Shown here: positions 51,116-60,586 of the stretch, piece after piece
Numbering within the stretch: position 1 is the first letter of the stretch
How the letters are laid out: each line of letters begins with the position of its first letter
From: CAZJUR01 sp964549525
GTDB taxonomy: Bacteria > Patescibacteriota > Saccharimonadia > Saccharimonadales > Saccharimonadaceae
Length of the DNA stretch: 64,000 nt
NCBI GenBank assembly: GCA_964549525.1
Contig: CAZJUR010000002.1
Coordinates: 28,654-92,653, forward strand
Direction of reading: 5' to 3'
Notes under the pieces: generated by a model
Seen by the model: the letters and a program-made list of their open reading frames with translations, nothing else
Told to the model about the DNA's origin: nothing
Databases searched by the model: none
Program-made: the position numbers and the translations under genes

Positions 51116-51754
51116 TTATTGAGAGGATGATGACTTTTTGTGCATCTGCCGGTCTTTGATGACATGGTAGATTGCTGGTAATAAACTTATCGCCACAACA
51201 CCAGCAATAATGAGTAAAAGATATTTATCTATATCTATTCCTTGTGACTCGAGCCACGCACCTGCATAGTACCCAAGATAAGTTAGTCCGGCCGCCCATA
51301 GCAATGCACCGACAATATTATAGGTAACAAATGTCTTATAGTGCATGTGTGATATACCAGCCAAGATGGGAGCAAATGTACGAGCAAATGGCACAAACCG
51401 CGCAAGGACAATAGTTTTGTTACCGTGTTTTTCATAGAATTTCTCAGCTTTCATAAGATTGGCTTTATGAAAAATAACAGAATCTTGGCGTTTAAAAAGT
51501 GACCGTCCGACTTTTTTCCCAAACCAATATCCAGTATTATCTCCCAAGACTGCTGCAATAAATAGCACCAACACAACCACATGAATGGAATAATCAATAA
51601 CGCCTCGATTGACCAACAGGCCTGTTGTCAGAAGTAGACTATCGCCCGGTAAGAAAAATCCAATGAGTAATCCGCTCTCTGCAAATACGACGAGAGCAAC
51701 ACCCAATAAGCTTGCCCAGCTGATAAATTCAATAAGGTCCATGCCCGGAATCAT
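51116..51754 (-). CDS. DedA family membrane protein
   Basis: DedA/VTT proteins flip or recycle membrane phospholipids and undecaprenyl phosphate. FLPGDSLLLTTGLL, GDNTGYWFGKKVG and RFVPFARTFAPILAG are the family hallmarks, with a final hydrophobic helix and basic tail. 212 aa. On the minus strand TACAAT lies 7 bases before the ATG at 51754 (leaderless pattern). The gene ends one base after the uvrA stop, tail to tail. Confidence 0.93.
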   Translation of the reverse strand: MIPGMDLIEFISWASLLGVALVVFAESGLLIGFFLPGDSLLLTTGLLVNRGVIDYSIHVVVLVLFIAAVLGDNTGYWFGKKVGRSLFKRQDSVIFHKANLMKAEKFYEKHGNKTIVLARFVPFARTFAPILAGISHMHYKTFVTYNIVGALLWAAGLTYLGYYAGAWLESQGIDIDKYLLLIIAGVVAISLLPAIYHVIKDRQMHKKSSSSQ

Positions 51755-51848
51755 GAAGTCTATTGTAGCATACGTAATTTTAGCCGAGAATTATGATATA
51801 ATACATAATATTATTAAATCTTCGTAAATGTATCCTGAAAGGAGAGAG

Positions 51849-52601
51849 ATGGGAGATAACACTTCAAAGCAACAATTAGTATTAGAAGAGCGGACTGTTC
51901 GTGGGAAAAAAGTTTCGTCATTACGTGCGCAAAGCCTGATACCAGGTGTCGTATATGGTGGTGATACTGAACCAATCAATATTCAAGTTAATCAAGTGAT
52001 CTTTGAAAAAGCCTATCGCAAAGCGGGCCAACACCACCCATTGCATCTTACAATTGGTTCAAAAAAGAAGATCGCTATGATTAAAGAAGTAAATTATGAT
52101 CCAGTTAAGCATCAAATCAATCACGTGGCTTTTCATGCCGTGAAGCAAAATGAACCGGTTATTGCAGACATTCCTATTCGCTTAATTGATCAAGGCGAAA
52201 GTGCAGCCGAAAAAGCGGGACTCATTATTTTACAAACGCTTGAGAAAGCTGAAGTCAAGGCTTTGCCGATGGATCTTCCTGACGCAATTGAAATATCTAC
52301 CAAGCATCTTGTAGAACCAGGCGAAAAAGTAACGCTACAGGATGCGAAATTGCCGGCAAGTGTCGAATTTGTAGAACATGATGATGGGCATCACGACAAT
52401 GAGGATGAGCGTCAATCAATCACTGATCAGTTAGTTGCGAGTGTGTGGGAGCCAGCAGCATTACAGGCCCAAAATGAAGCTGCTGCAGGTGATGCAGAAG
52501 AAGCCGACGCTGAAAATGTTGAAGCTGAGAATGGTGATGACACACCGCAGACTAATAGTGATGAATCCCAAGCTTCTGGTGATACAGACGCAAAAACATA
52601 G
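51849..52601 (+). CDS. rplY: Ribosomal protein L25 (CTC/TL5 type)
   Basis: 5S-rRNA-binding protein of the large subunit. The N-terminal L25 domain (VLEERTVRGKKVSSLRAQSLIPGVVYGG) and the C-terminal CTC/TL5 beta domain (VIADIPIRLIDQGESAAEKAGLIILQTLEKAEVKALPMDLPDAI) are present. A long acidic Glu/Ala/Asp tail follows. The ATG at 51849 is chosen because AAAGGAGAGAG lies between it and an upstream in-frame ATG at 51828. 250 aa. Confidence 0.94.
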   Translation: MGDNTSKQQLVLEERTVRGKKVSSLRAQSLIPGVVYGGDTEPINIQVNQVIFEKAYRKAGQHHPLHLTIGSKKKIAMIKEVNYDPVKHQINHVAFHAVKQNEPVIADIPIRLIDQGESAAEKAGLIILQTLEKAEVKALPMDLPDAIEISTKHLVEPGEKVTLQDAKLPASVEFVEHDDGHHDNEDERQSITDQLVASVWEPAALQAQNEAAAGDAEEADAENVEAENGDDTPQTNSDESQASGDTDAKT

Positions 52602-52605
52602 ACTA

Positions 52606-54357
52606 CTATTCTTCTAAAAAGCCCCCACTTTGGTGATTCCATAGCGAAGCATATATACCATTTTGCTTGATTAATGCCGCGTGATTTCCATCTTCAGCGA
52701 TTGCCCCATCTTCAAGTACAATGATCCGATCAAGCTGAAAAATAGTAGAGAGACGATGTGCAATGACTATACTCGTGCGATTCTTCATAAGATCTTTTAA
52801 AGATTTTTGAATAAGCTTTTCGCTTTCGCTATCGAGGGCGCTCGTTGCTTCGTCAAGAATAAGGATGGGTGCCTCTTTTAAAATTGCGCGAGCGATTGCG
52901 ATACGTTGGCGTTGCCCGCCACTCAGTTTCACGCCGCGTTCACCTACAAGTGTGTCAAATCCATCAGGTAATTGCTCGATAAATTCGAGCGCATGAGCTT
53001 TTTTGGCAGCTATACGTATTTCATCGTTGCTTGCATCAGGTTTGCCATAGGCAATGTTTTCGCGCAAACTGCGATGAAATAACATCGGCTCTTGCAGCAC
53101 ATAGGCAATATTTTTACGTAAACTCTCTTGAGTAACTTTCGCAATATCTTGACCATCAATTAAGATTTTACCGTCTTGTACGTCCATAAAACGAAGCAAT
53201 AGATTGGTGATTGTTGATTTACCAGCGCCAGAATGTCCGACTAATCCAACTTTTTGGCCGGGTTGAATAATAAGAGAAAAATTTTGAAATAGTTGAGATT
53301 GATGTTTACCTTCGTGATGAAAGGTAATCTCTTTCATTTCAATAAGACCATTCGATGAGCGAAGTAATGATTTTGAGTTATCAATGATAGTTGCTGGAGT
53401 ATGGAGTATATCAACCATATCATATGCATCTCCCATAATACGGTTATAATTTCGCATAATAGTGTTCATTTCCCATAGCTGTCGTGAAACAGTAAGCGTA
53501 TATGCTAGGGAAAGATACACCGTTGATATCGAGATTATCTGATTTTCACTAGCAATGATGGCAAATACTAATGCACCGACCACGAGCAAGGCGTTGAATG
53601 AGGAATAAACTGTACTGACACTGAGAAATCCGCGCATTGAACTAAGTGATGTACCACGCCAATTTTTAGTATATGTTTTAAAATCCTTTATTTCTTTTTG
53701 CTCGTTACCATACGCTTTAACGGTTAGTACATTTGTTACCATATCCGAAAGCCTTCCAGTTTGTTTCGTTTGAGCTTGTGCTTCAATTATATTGCGTTTA
53801 CTTAAGAATCGTGATCCCAAGAAGACTGCAGAACCGTATAAAATAGTGACGCAAAAAATAAATAATGCATATTGCCAAAATAAAAATGATAGAACAATAA
53901 TCGAAGCAACTATACTTACTGCAGTCGGAATCAGCTGAAAGGTGATAGTGTCCCAAAAACGCTCAAAGGCACCTGAAAGTTTATTTGCTTGACTTACGAG
54001 CGATCCCCCAAACCTATCCGCATGAAATGAAAGACTTTCTGTCGATAATTTTTTAAATATATCATGATAAATATCACGTTGGGCGGCGGTTTCATACAAC
54101 CACGAAAAAAGTAGGTTAATACGCCACCCTACCACTTCACCATATATTTGAGTAAAGGCATATCCTGCGATTAAAGGCCACGTTCCCTGAAGAGTTATAT
54201 GACCATGCTGAAGAATATCGAAGATGCGAGATAGTATGTATGGTCCAATAATAGAACTCGATAGTACTGTAAGTGACGATCCAATCAATACAGCCCACCG
54301 CATTTTTGCATACGGCTTTGTGTAGTGCCACATTAAAGCTATAGTTTTTCTTTGCAT
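52606..54357 (-). CDS. ABC exporter with fused membrane and ATPase domains
   Basis: MsbA/LmrA-type half-transporter forming homodimers. Six-helix transmembrane domain (about 1-310), then the ATPase with Walker A VGHSGAGKST, Q-loop YVLQEPMLF, signature LSGGQRQRIAIARAI, Walker B ILILDEATSALD and H-loop IVIAHRLST. 583 aa is typical. GGAG lies 5 bases before the ATG. Substrate unknown; lipids or peptides are usual. Divergent from trhO, with a small inverted repeat between them. Confidence 0.95.
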   Translation of the reverse strand: MQRKTIALMWHYTKPYAKMRWAVLIGSSLTVLSSSIIGPYILSRIFDILQHGHITLQGTWPLIAGYAFTQIYGEVVGWRINLLFSWLYETAAQRDIYHDIFKKLSTESLSFHADRFGGSLVSQANKLSGAFERFWDTITFQLIPTAVSIVASIIVLSFLFWQYALFIFCVTILYGSAVFLGSRFLSKRNIIEAQAQTKQTGRLSDMVTNVLTVKAYGNEQKEIKDFKTYTKNWRGTSLSSMRGFLSVSTVYSSFNALLVVGALVFAIIASENQIISISTVYLSLAYTLTVSRQLWEMNTIMRNYNRIMGDAYDMVDILHTPATIIDNSKSLLRSSNGLIEMKEITFHHEGKHQSQLFQNFSLIIQPGQKVGLVGHSGAGKSTITNLLLRFMDVQDGKILIDGQDIAKVTQESLRKNIAYVLQEPMLFHRSLRENIAYGKPDASNDEIRIAAKKAHALEFIEQLPDGFDTLVGERGVKLSGGQRQRIAIARAILKEAPILILDEATSALDSESEKLIQKSLKDLMKNRTSIVIAHRLSTIFQLDRIIVLEDGAIAEDGNHAALIKQNGIYASLWNHQSGGFLEE

Positions 54358-54398
54358 AAAAACTCCATTATTTTTTATAAAATATGTATTTGTTAGAG

Positions 54399-54415
54399 GT
54401 TAGGCTCGTCCTAAC
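54399..54415. promoter_or_regulatory. Inverted repeat in the divergent exporter-trhO region
   Basis: GTTAGG-CTCGT-CCTAAC, a perfect 6-bp dyad in the 122-bp region between two divergent genes. It may be an operator; there is no further support. Confidence 0.3.
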
Positions 54416-54479
54416 GTGTACCAATAGAGGAACTATACCTAGTTCATAGTCCTTATAGTGTACGCTATAATAAGTAAGT

Positions 54480-55388
54480 ATGCAACAGAAAATTCTTCTT
54501 TATTATATTTTTACACCTCTAGCTGATCCAGAAGCTATAAAATTATGGCAAAAAACGCTCTGCGATACACTCAATTTGCGTGGACGAATTTTAATAAGTA
54601 AACATGGTTTGAATGGCACCGTTGGCGGTGATATAAAAGATCTTAAATCTTATGTAAAATCTACAAAAGAATACCCTGCTTTTAAAAAAATTGTTTTCAA
54701 ATGGAGTGATGGTGAACGTGAAGACTTTCCTCGTATGAGCGTTAAGGTCCGGCGGGAGTTGGTTGGTTTTAAAAATTCGGATAATGAATTTGAGGTCAGT
54801 GAAAAAGGAGTTGTCGGGGGTGGCACACACTTAAAACCGAAGCAAGTTCATAAAATGGTCGAAAAATATGGTGATGAAGTTGTGTTTTTTGATGGACGAA
54901 ATGCACACGAGGCACAAATCGGGAAGTTTAAAAATGCTGTAGTCCCAAACACGCACACCTCTCGTGATTTCATTGCCGAACTTGAGAGCAACAAATACGA
55001 TGACATTAAGCATAAAAAAGTTATTACTTATTGCACGGGTGGTATTCGTTGCGAAGTGATTTCAGCCATGATGAAAAAACGTGGATTTAAAGACGTGTAT
55101 CAAATCGATGGCGGGATTGTAAAATACGGTGAAGAATATGGCGATGATGGTCTCTGGGAAGGGTCACTACGAGTGTTTGATAAGCGCATGACTCTGAACT
55201 TTTCTGTGCATGCCAAAACAATTGGGACTTGTACGCACTGTGATGAAAAAACAAGTAACTTTGAAAATTGTGCGTGGGCAAATTGCAATGATCTTGTTCT
55301 TATATGCCAAGCCTGCAAGAAAAATCCTGATCTGCTTTTTCACACAAAACAATGTCAAAAAAGGGCTGCGCTTACTACCAAAAAGTAA
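54480..55388 (+). CDS. trhO: tRNA uridine(34) hydroxylase, rhodanese type
   Basis: TrhO/YceA (UPF0176) adds oxygen to U34 on the way to 5-methoxy- or 5-carboxymethoxyuridine. N-terminal domain GRILISKHGLNGTVGG, rhodanese domain with the active-site Cys in TYCTGGIRCE, and a C-terminal Cys cluster (CTHCDE, NC, CQACKKNPDLLFHTKQCQ) likely binding zinc. 302 aa. TATAAT is 8 bases before ATG. It joins tilS and mnmA as wobble-base modifiers in this window. Confidence 0.92.
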   Translation: MQQKILLYYIFTPLADPEAIKLWQKTLCDTLNLRGRILISKHGLNGTVGGDIKDLKSYVKSTKEYPAFKKIVFKWSDGEREDFPRMSVKVRRELVGFKNSDNEFEVSEKGVVGGGTHLKPKQVHKMVEKYGDEVVFFDGRNAHEAQIGKFKNAVVPNTHTSRDFIAELESNKYDDIKHKKVITYCTGGIRCEVISAMMKKRGFKDVYQIDGGIVKYGEEYGDDGLWEGSLRVFDKRMTLNFSVHAKTIGTCTHCDEKTSNFENCAWANCNDLVLICQACKKNPDLLFHTKQCQKRAALTTKK

Positions 55389-55398
55389 GTGCACTATT

Positions 55399-56124
55399 CT
55401 ATGTAGCAGAATAGTATTGTACAAAATTTCGCAATATCTTCATTGGCTCGGTCACGGCGACCGAATGCCCATGCGCAATCAATTCATCCATTTCTTCTGG
55501 TTTAAAGTAACCGTGATGTTTATAGATACGAATACGTGTTTCAAGCCCTTGACTATCTAATTCTGGATGAAACTGGGTTGCATATATATTTTGTTTTATC
55601 TTAAACATTTGGACGGGACATTGTTTTGAGCTGGCGAGTAATGTGGCAGTTGGCGGCAGTTTTTCACATGCTTCTTTATGACCGGCAAATGCGGTAAATG
55701 GTGAGGTAATACCTTTAAAAAGCGGATCATCTTTTTCAATGGTGATTTGTTTGGCGCCAACATCTTCGTTATATCTTGAGCTGATTATTCCAGCTTGATG
55801 GGTTCCGAGTAAGCCAATGCCATAACATGCTCCAAGAAAGGGAAAATCATTCTCAATAATTGTATCTAATAATTTACTCATTTCCTGTTCAACCCTTTTT
55901 TGGGCAGCCGATTTCTTAGTTTCGGGATCACTCGAGTTGAATGGGCCGCCTCCAACTAAAATACCGGAATAATCATTGAGATCAATATCAGGAAGGGGGT
56001 TGCTTTCAATCCTAAAACGCACAAGTTGCGCTTGTTGTAACTCAGAATAATGAACAAATGCTTCATATTCATTGTCAGACGTTTCATCTTCGGGGCGTGA
56101 TTGAATAAGAAGAAATGGTTTCAT
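55399..56124 (-). CDS. Class I glutamine amidotransferase-like protein
   Basis: GATase-1 fold: GILVGGGPFNSSD, nucleophile Cys in LGACYGIGLLG (about residue 97), and catalytic His and Glu in YATQFHPELD. It resembles free-standing GMP-synthase-like or gamma-glutamyl hydrolase-like amidotransferases; no synthetase domain is attached and none lies nearby, so the amide acceptor is unknown. 241 aa. It converges on trhO with a 10-base gap. Confidence 0.85.
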   Translation of the reverse strand: MKPFLLIQSRPEDETSDNEYEAFVHYSELQQAQLVRFRIESNPLPDIDLNDYSGILVGGGPFNSSDPETKKSAAQKRVEQEMSKLLDTIIENDFPFLGACYGIGLLGTHQAGIISSRYNEDVGAKQITIEKDDPLFKGITSPFTAFAGHKEACEKLPPTATLLASSKQCPVQMFKIKQNIYATQFHPELDSQGLETRIRIYKHHGYFKPEEMDELIAHGHSVAVTEPMKILRNFVQYYSAT

Positions 56125-56240
56125 AAGATTCTATTGAACCATAGGAGAGGCGTATTTGTCCAAATTTTTCCTGAAATAGTGAGGCAAAGTTTAGTAGCCG
56201 AGTTTGAATTTCACTACTATTCAGCTATTTGCTATATAAA

Positions 56241-57203
56241 CTATCGAATGTATTTTTGCCAATCATTTATAAGATTGAGCGCAATAACATACGGCAATGT
56301 TTCCGGGAAGCTTCTTTGTCCACTCGTGGCTTCAAACTGTATATTATCAAGATCGGTTTGCTTAAGAAATAATCTATAGCCCTCTATTTCTGGCCAAACT
56401 GCCCGGAGTTTTTTCGTCCCAAGTAGATACATTCCGCCATGCTTTTTTATAATTTTCATCGCAATAAAAACAAACGGTAGACTAAAAGGAAAGAATATCA
56501 GAGAAAAAATAAGCCACAGGAAAATAGCGGTAAAAATATTAATTGCTGAAAAAGGCGGAGAAACATAACTACTACTACCGTTGTCTACGTTTAATGGCAT
56601 AGCCATTGTGCTGAGAACCCAAGAATTAAGGAGAAATGACAGTAATATTGTGCCAGCTATATACCAAAAGATCATAGCGCTCGTACCTTTCAAATATCCT
56701 TTTTCGACTAGAGTGAGTCTGAGTTCATTTTGAAATCGTGTTCTGGCGAAACTCTTGGAAAGTGTCTGAACGGTTTCACGTATGTATTTATAGAAGTCTT
56801 GTGGGGCATTGGAGACAGAATTCTTTAAGGAATTCTGAGCACCTAAGGCATCTATTAGCGTACTTTCGTATCGATTGAGTGTTTGTGGTGCATGGTTCGT
56901 CATAAAAATTCCACCATCCGTAATCGAGATAATATTGCGCTGTTTAAGATCTAGTAATGTGGCCCAATATTCCCGTTCGTCAGCATTTGTGTCGTATAAA
57001 AACCCAAGTTCAGCTGGCCGCATATCACTTGGTGGATCATACTGAGCTACAATGGTCGCTGCTCGTTTTCGAGCGTGCACCTCAGCTTTTTGACGAATAC
57101 GGCTCAAGATCACCACAATAACAAAAAACGGACCACCAAGAAAGACAAATATAATTCCAAGCAAAAATAATAAAGCAGCCCAGCCCTCAAAATGAAACGT
57201 CAT
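56241..57203 (-). CDS. DUF2207-like C-terminal domain membrane protein
   Basis: One N-terminal helix (about 9-33). A cytoplasmic domain follows that resembles the C-terminal half of DUF2207/YciQ-type proteins (YDPPSDMRPAELGFLYDTNADEREYWATLLDLKQRNIISI, a winged-helix-like motif). Two further helices come later (about 182-200 and 228-252). The external DUF2207 beta domain normally found N-terminally is missing, so this is a short version (320 aa). TATACT on the minus strand lies 6 bases before the ATG. Function unknown. Confidence 0.72.
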   Translation of the reverse strand: MTFHFEGWAALLFLLGIIFVFLGGPFFVIVVILSRIRQKAEVHARKRAATIVAQYDPPSDMRPAELGFLYDTNADEREYWATLLDLKQRNIISITDGGIFMTNHAPQTLNRYESTLIDALGAQNSLKNSVSNAPQDFYKYIRETVQTLSKSFARTRFQNELRLTLVEKGYLKGTSAMIFWYIAGTILLSFLLNSWVLSTMAMPLNVDNGSSSYVSPPFSAINIFTAIFLWLIFSLIFFPFSLPFVFIAMKIIKKHGGMYLLGTKKLRAVWPEIEGYRLFLKQTDLDNIQFEATSGQRSFPETLPYVIALNLINDWQKYIR

Positions 57204-57250
57204 ATCGATAGTATAGCACCACGATTTGCGATCCAGGTATAATAATAGAT

Positions 57251-58723
57251 GTGAATGATACCTTACAAAATAAACTAAAGAAACTGCCGCGAAGTCCCGG
57301 TGTATATTTTCATAAATCCATGAGTGGAGAAATTATATACGTCGGTAAAGCTGCTGTGTTGAAAAATAGGGTTCGACAATATTTTCAAGATTCACGTGGT
57401 CGCGACAATAAAACAATGGCTTTAGTGGCAGAAATTAATGATACGGATTGGATAGAAACCGAGAGCGAAATTGATGCGTTGTTTTTAGAGAGTGAAATGG
57501 TAAAGCGCTATATGCCACGTTATAATATATTGCTCCGAGACGATAAATCACAATTGTTTATACGTATTGATATGCAAAACGATTTTCCGTATCTCAGCTT
57601 TACACGTAATCCAAGCGATGATGGCGCGGATTATTTTGGTCCCTTTTACAATGGCCATGCAGTCAAGAAAGCGTTGAGATATCTACGTAAAATTTTCCCA
57701 TATTATATAAAACCAAAAACAACCCTAGATCGACCAGAGCTCGACAGTCATTTGGGCTTAGCACCTTCTGAACAAACCAGCAGCCAGGAGTATAAAGCAC
57801 AGTTGAAACAGCTCATCCGCTATATTCAAGGCGCGCGCAAAGCGATTATTCGTGAGCTTGAAAAAGAAATGAAACAAGCAGCCAGTACTCATAACTTTGA
57901 ACACGCCGCACGTGTAAGGAATAGAATAAAAAATTTACGTGAGCTCCAGCAGCGCATTATGTTTGGTGATAAAGAATTTTTGGATATCAGTAAAGACGTT
58001 GCACTCAATGATCTACAAACACTTTTTAATTTACCCGTCCCGTTAAAACGCATTGAGGGTTTCGACGTATCGCATATGGGGGGAACGAATGTTGTTGCCA
58101 GTATGGTAGTATTTTCAAATGGTGTGAGTGACCGCTCAGAGTATCGAAAATTTAAAACAAAAATTGATCAAAATAATGATTTTTATAATATGCACGAAAC
58201 GCTCTACCGTCGTTTATCCGATAAAAATTTAAAAGCATGGGGTACACCAAATCTCATAATCATAGATGGTGGTAAAGGCCAACTTGATGCTGCTCTTCAG
58301 GCGAGCAATGAGCGACAAATACACATAGACATGATAGGGCTGGCCAAAAAACAAGAACAGTTAGTGATAAAAAAACAGACGAATTTAACTATCAACACTC
58401 AAAAACTAGGAGAGCTCAAAGGAACTACGACAGAAAGTGATCACTACATCCTGATTCACCTACCACACAATAGCCACGTGATAAAGTTATTGCAACGTAT
58501 TCGTGATGAATCACATCGATTTGCTGTCAGCTACCATACCGTGTTAAAACGGCAGAAGCAAACCGCCTCAAATTTAGAGAAAATCCCTACGATTGGCCCT
58601 GCGACCCGTCGCAAACTCATCAAAATATTTGGCAGTGTCAAGGCGATTCAAGCCGCCTCACACGAAGAATTAGTAGCTGCAGTTGGTGTAAAAAAAAGTG
58701 ACGTATTGAGAAAATATTTATAA
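57251..58723 (+). CDS. uvrC: Excinuclease ABC subunit C
   Basis: Makes both incisions in nucleotide excision repair. GIY-YIG domain (PGVYFHKSMSGEIIYVGKAAVLKNRVRQYF), UVR/UvrB-binding motif (HNFEHAARVRNRIKNLRELQQR), RNase H-like domain with FDVSHMGGTNVVASMVVF, IIDGGKGQL and DESHRFAV, and C-terminal helix-hairpin-helix (IPTIGPATRRKLIKIFGS). All catalytic residues I can check are present, yet 490 aa is about 100 shorter than typical. The start is GTG, 7 bases after TATAAT. Confidence 0.94.
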   Translation: MNDTLQNKLKKLPRSPGVYFHKSMSGEIIYVGKAAVLKNRVRQYFQDSRGRDNKTMALVAEINDTDWIETESEIDALFLESEMVKRYMPRYNILLRDDKSQLFIRIDMQNDFPYLSFTRNPSDDGADYFGPFYNGHAVKKALRYLRKIFPYYIKPKTTLDRPELDSHLGLAPSEQTSSQEYKAQLKQLIRYIQGARKAIIRELEKEMKQAASTHNFEHAARVRNRIKNLRELQQRIMFGDKEFLDISKDVALNDLQTLFNLPVPLKRIEGFDVSHMGGTNVVASMVVFSNGVSDRSEYRKFKTKIDQNNDFYNMHETLYRRLSDKNLKAWGTPNLIIIDGGKGQLDAALQASNERQIHIDMIGLAKKQEQLVIKKQTNLTINTQKLGELKGTTTESDHYILIHLPHNSHVIKLLQRIRDESHRFAVSYHTVLKRQKQTASNLEKIPTIGPATRRKLIKIFGSVKAIQAASHEELVAAVGVKKSDVLRKYL

Positions 58724-58731
58724 AAAACAGT

Positions 58732-59934
58732 ATGAATTCAGCATTTTTTGCTCAAAATAGAAAGCGGCTCATGAAGAAGCTACAAGGCGGATTAGTAGTT
58801 TTATCCGCATATGATGCTATGCAGTGGAGTGGAGATATGGCTACACCTTTTCGCCAAGAAGCAAATTTTTATTATCTTACTGGTATCGCTGAACCAAGCT
58901 GGTGGGTCATTATTGAAGGCTTGAACGCCAAAACATACTTAGTACGTCCGACTCAATCTGAACAAGAGGTATTATTTGAGGGTACCTTTAGTGATAATTC
59001 AGCTAAAAATCAAAGTGGCGCACAAGAAGTTATCGCTCGTCAAGCTGGATTCGACGCGCTTCGCCAGCTAGCTCGACAACATCACGTGGTATATACATAT
59101 GATCTGCCTGCACCAGTTTCTCCACCTTCTTTTTTGATCAATCCAGCCTTGAAAAACATGACACAGCTACTACAAAGACACTATATGCACGTGCGAAGCT
59201 GCCATCAGGAGTTAGCAGAACTTCGAGCTATTAAGCAACCCGTAGAAGTAAGCGCTATAAAAAAAGCCGTTTCTTTGTCTGTCCAGGCCCACCAATATGT
59301 ACGTGAAAATATTGATAGTTTTCGTTATGAATATGAAATTGAAGCAGCATTATTCCATCACATTCGGGAAGCCGGAGCTGACGGTTGGGCGTATGAACCA
59401 ATTGTAGCTAGCAGAGAAAATGCCTGTACCCTGCATTATGCAAAAAATAATGCTAGATTACATAAAGGAAGCCATATTCTTCTTGATGCTGCAGCGCGAT
59501 ACAAAGGCTATAGTGCAGATATTACCCGAACCCTTGCATATGGTGAGGTCTCGCCGCGCAGTAAACAAATACATGCCACAGTGCGTCAAGCCCAACAAGC
59601 GATTATTCGACTGCTTAAACCTACCTTAAGCGCACATGATCTACAGGCTCAATCAGATGCGATGATGAAACAAGCTTTACTTGAAGTTGGATTGATACAT
59701 ACCCTCGATGATCCTGCATGGCGAACCTACTATCCCCACGCTATTGGACATGCCGTCGGACTTAATACACACGATCCACTAGGGTTTCAACAGCTGAAAC
59801 CAGGCATGATCCTAACCATAGAGCCCGGTATCTATATCAAAAAGGAACGACTTGGGGTGCGGATTGAAGATACTGTTTTAATAACCAAGACGGGCTCAAT
59901 AAATCTCTCAAAAAAACTGCCTCACACTGATTAG
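58732..59934 (+). CDS. pepP: Xaa-Pro aminopeptidase (PepP/M24B)
   Basis: Removes N-terminal residues before proline. N-terminal creatinase-like domain (FRQEANFYYLTGIAEP). The pita-bread domain has metal ligands: two Asp in LLDAAARYKGYSADITRTL, His in HAIGHAVGLNTHD, Glu in TIEPGIYI and Glu in VRIEDTVLIT. 400 aa. It begins 8 bases after the uvrC stop and probably shares its transcript. Confidence 0.94.
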   Translation: MNSAFFAQNRKRLMKKLQGGLVVLSAYDAMQWSGDMATPFRQEANFYYLTGIAEPSWWVIIEGLNAKTYLVRPTQSEQEVLFEGTFSDNSAKNQSGAQEVIARQAGFDALRQLARQHHVVYTYDLPAPVSPPSFLINPALKNMTQLLQRHYMHVRSCHQELAELRAIKQPVEVSAIKKAVSLSVQAHQYVRENIDSFRYEYEIEAALFHHIREAGADGWAYEPIVASRENACTLHYAKNNARLHKGSHILLDAAARYKGYSADITRTLAYGEVSPRSKQIHATVRQAQQAIIRLLKPTLSAHDLQAQSDAMMKQALLEVGLIHTLDDPAWRTYYPHAIGHAVGLNTHDPLGFQQLKPGMILTIEPGIYIKKERLGVRIEDTVLITKTGSINLSKKLPHTD

Positions 59935-59955
59935 TTTGTTATACTAATATAAGAT

Positions 59956-60318
59956 ATGAGACAACAATTTATATTGTTTATTATTCGTTGGATTGCAACG
60001 AGTTTTGGAATATGGCTTTGTGTTCAACTATTTGATGGCATAGTGAGTGGAGCTAATCCAACTGTGTGGACATATATTGGCGCTGGTCTAGCATTTTCGG
60101 TGGTAAATTCACTCTTAAAACCGATTATCACTATTTTATCTTTGCCAGCAATCATCATTACACTCGGTCTGTTTATTATTGTTGTAAATGGATTACTCGT
60201 TTACATCGCCTTATTATTAGTACCAAGTCTCAAGCTTACATTCGGTGAAGCTATCTTATCAGGGATTATCCTTAGTCTTATTAATTATGTGATATCAGGA
60301 TTATTTGACCATAAATAA
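59956..60318 (+). CDS. Phage holin 4-superfamily (YvlD/DUF360-like) membrane protein
   Basis: Four membrane helices in 120 residues; SVVNSLLKPIITILSLPAIIITLGLFIIVVNGLLVYIALLLVP is the family signature (NxxxKPxxxxLxLPxxxxTLGLF). Widespread in bacteria, role in envelope stress suspected. TATACT lies 10 bases before the ATG. It is not evidence of a prophage. Confidence 0.85.
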   Translation: MRQQFILFIIRWIATSFGIWLCVQLFDGIVSGANPTVWTYIGAGLAFSVVNSLLKPIITILSLPAIIITLGLFIIVVNGLLVYIALLLVPSLKLTFGEAILSGIILSLINYVISGLFDHK

Positions 60319-60352
60319 ACACAGGCCTAGCATGGTATACTAATAGATAGTA

Positions 60353-60577
60353 ATGAGTACCGATACAATTTTACAAGCAGCTATGATTATCTCTTCAGTG
60401 TTGATGATTGTCTGTATATTACTTCAGCAAAGAGGCGCTAGTCTGGGTGCTGGGTTTGGTAGTTCTGGTGAATTGTTTACTACCCGGCGAGGGACCGACA
60501 AAAGCCTCTATGAAGCCACGATAATTTTAGCGGTTATTTTTGTAGGCTCCTTATTAGTGAGTCTGCTCATATCATAA
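60353..60577 (+). CDS. secG: Protein translocase subunit SecG
   Basis: Two helices (about 5-24 and 52-72) joined by the SecG loop GASLGAGFGSSGELFTTRRGTDK. 74 aa is normal. It assists SecYE in protein export, needed by the many signal-peptide proteins here. TATACT lies 11 bases before ATG. The peptide-binding protein gene starts 9 bases after the stop. Confidence 0.93.
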   Translation: MSTDTILQAAMIISSVLMIVCILLQQRGASLGAGFGSSGELFTTRRGTDKSLYEATIILAVIFVGSLLVSLLIS

Positions 60578-60586
60578 GGTAGTGAT

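Noticed and set aside
59956..60318. Holin-like protein as a prophage marker
   Set aside because: The YvlD/DUF360 family is a common chromosomal membrane protein and no phage genes are nearby.
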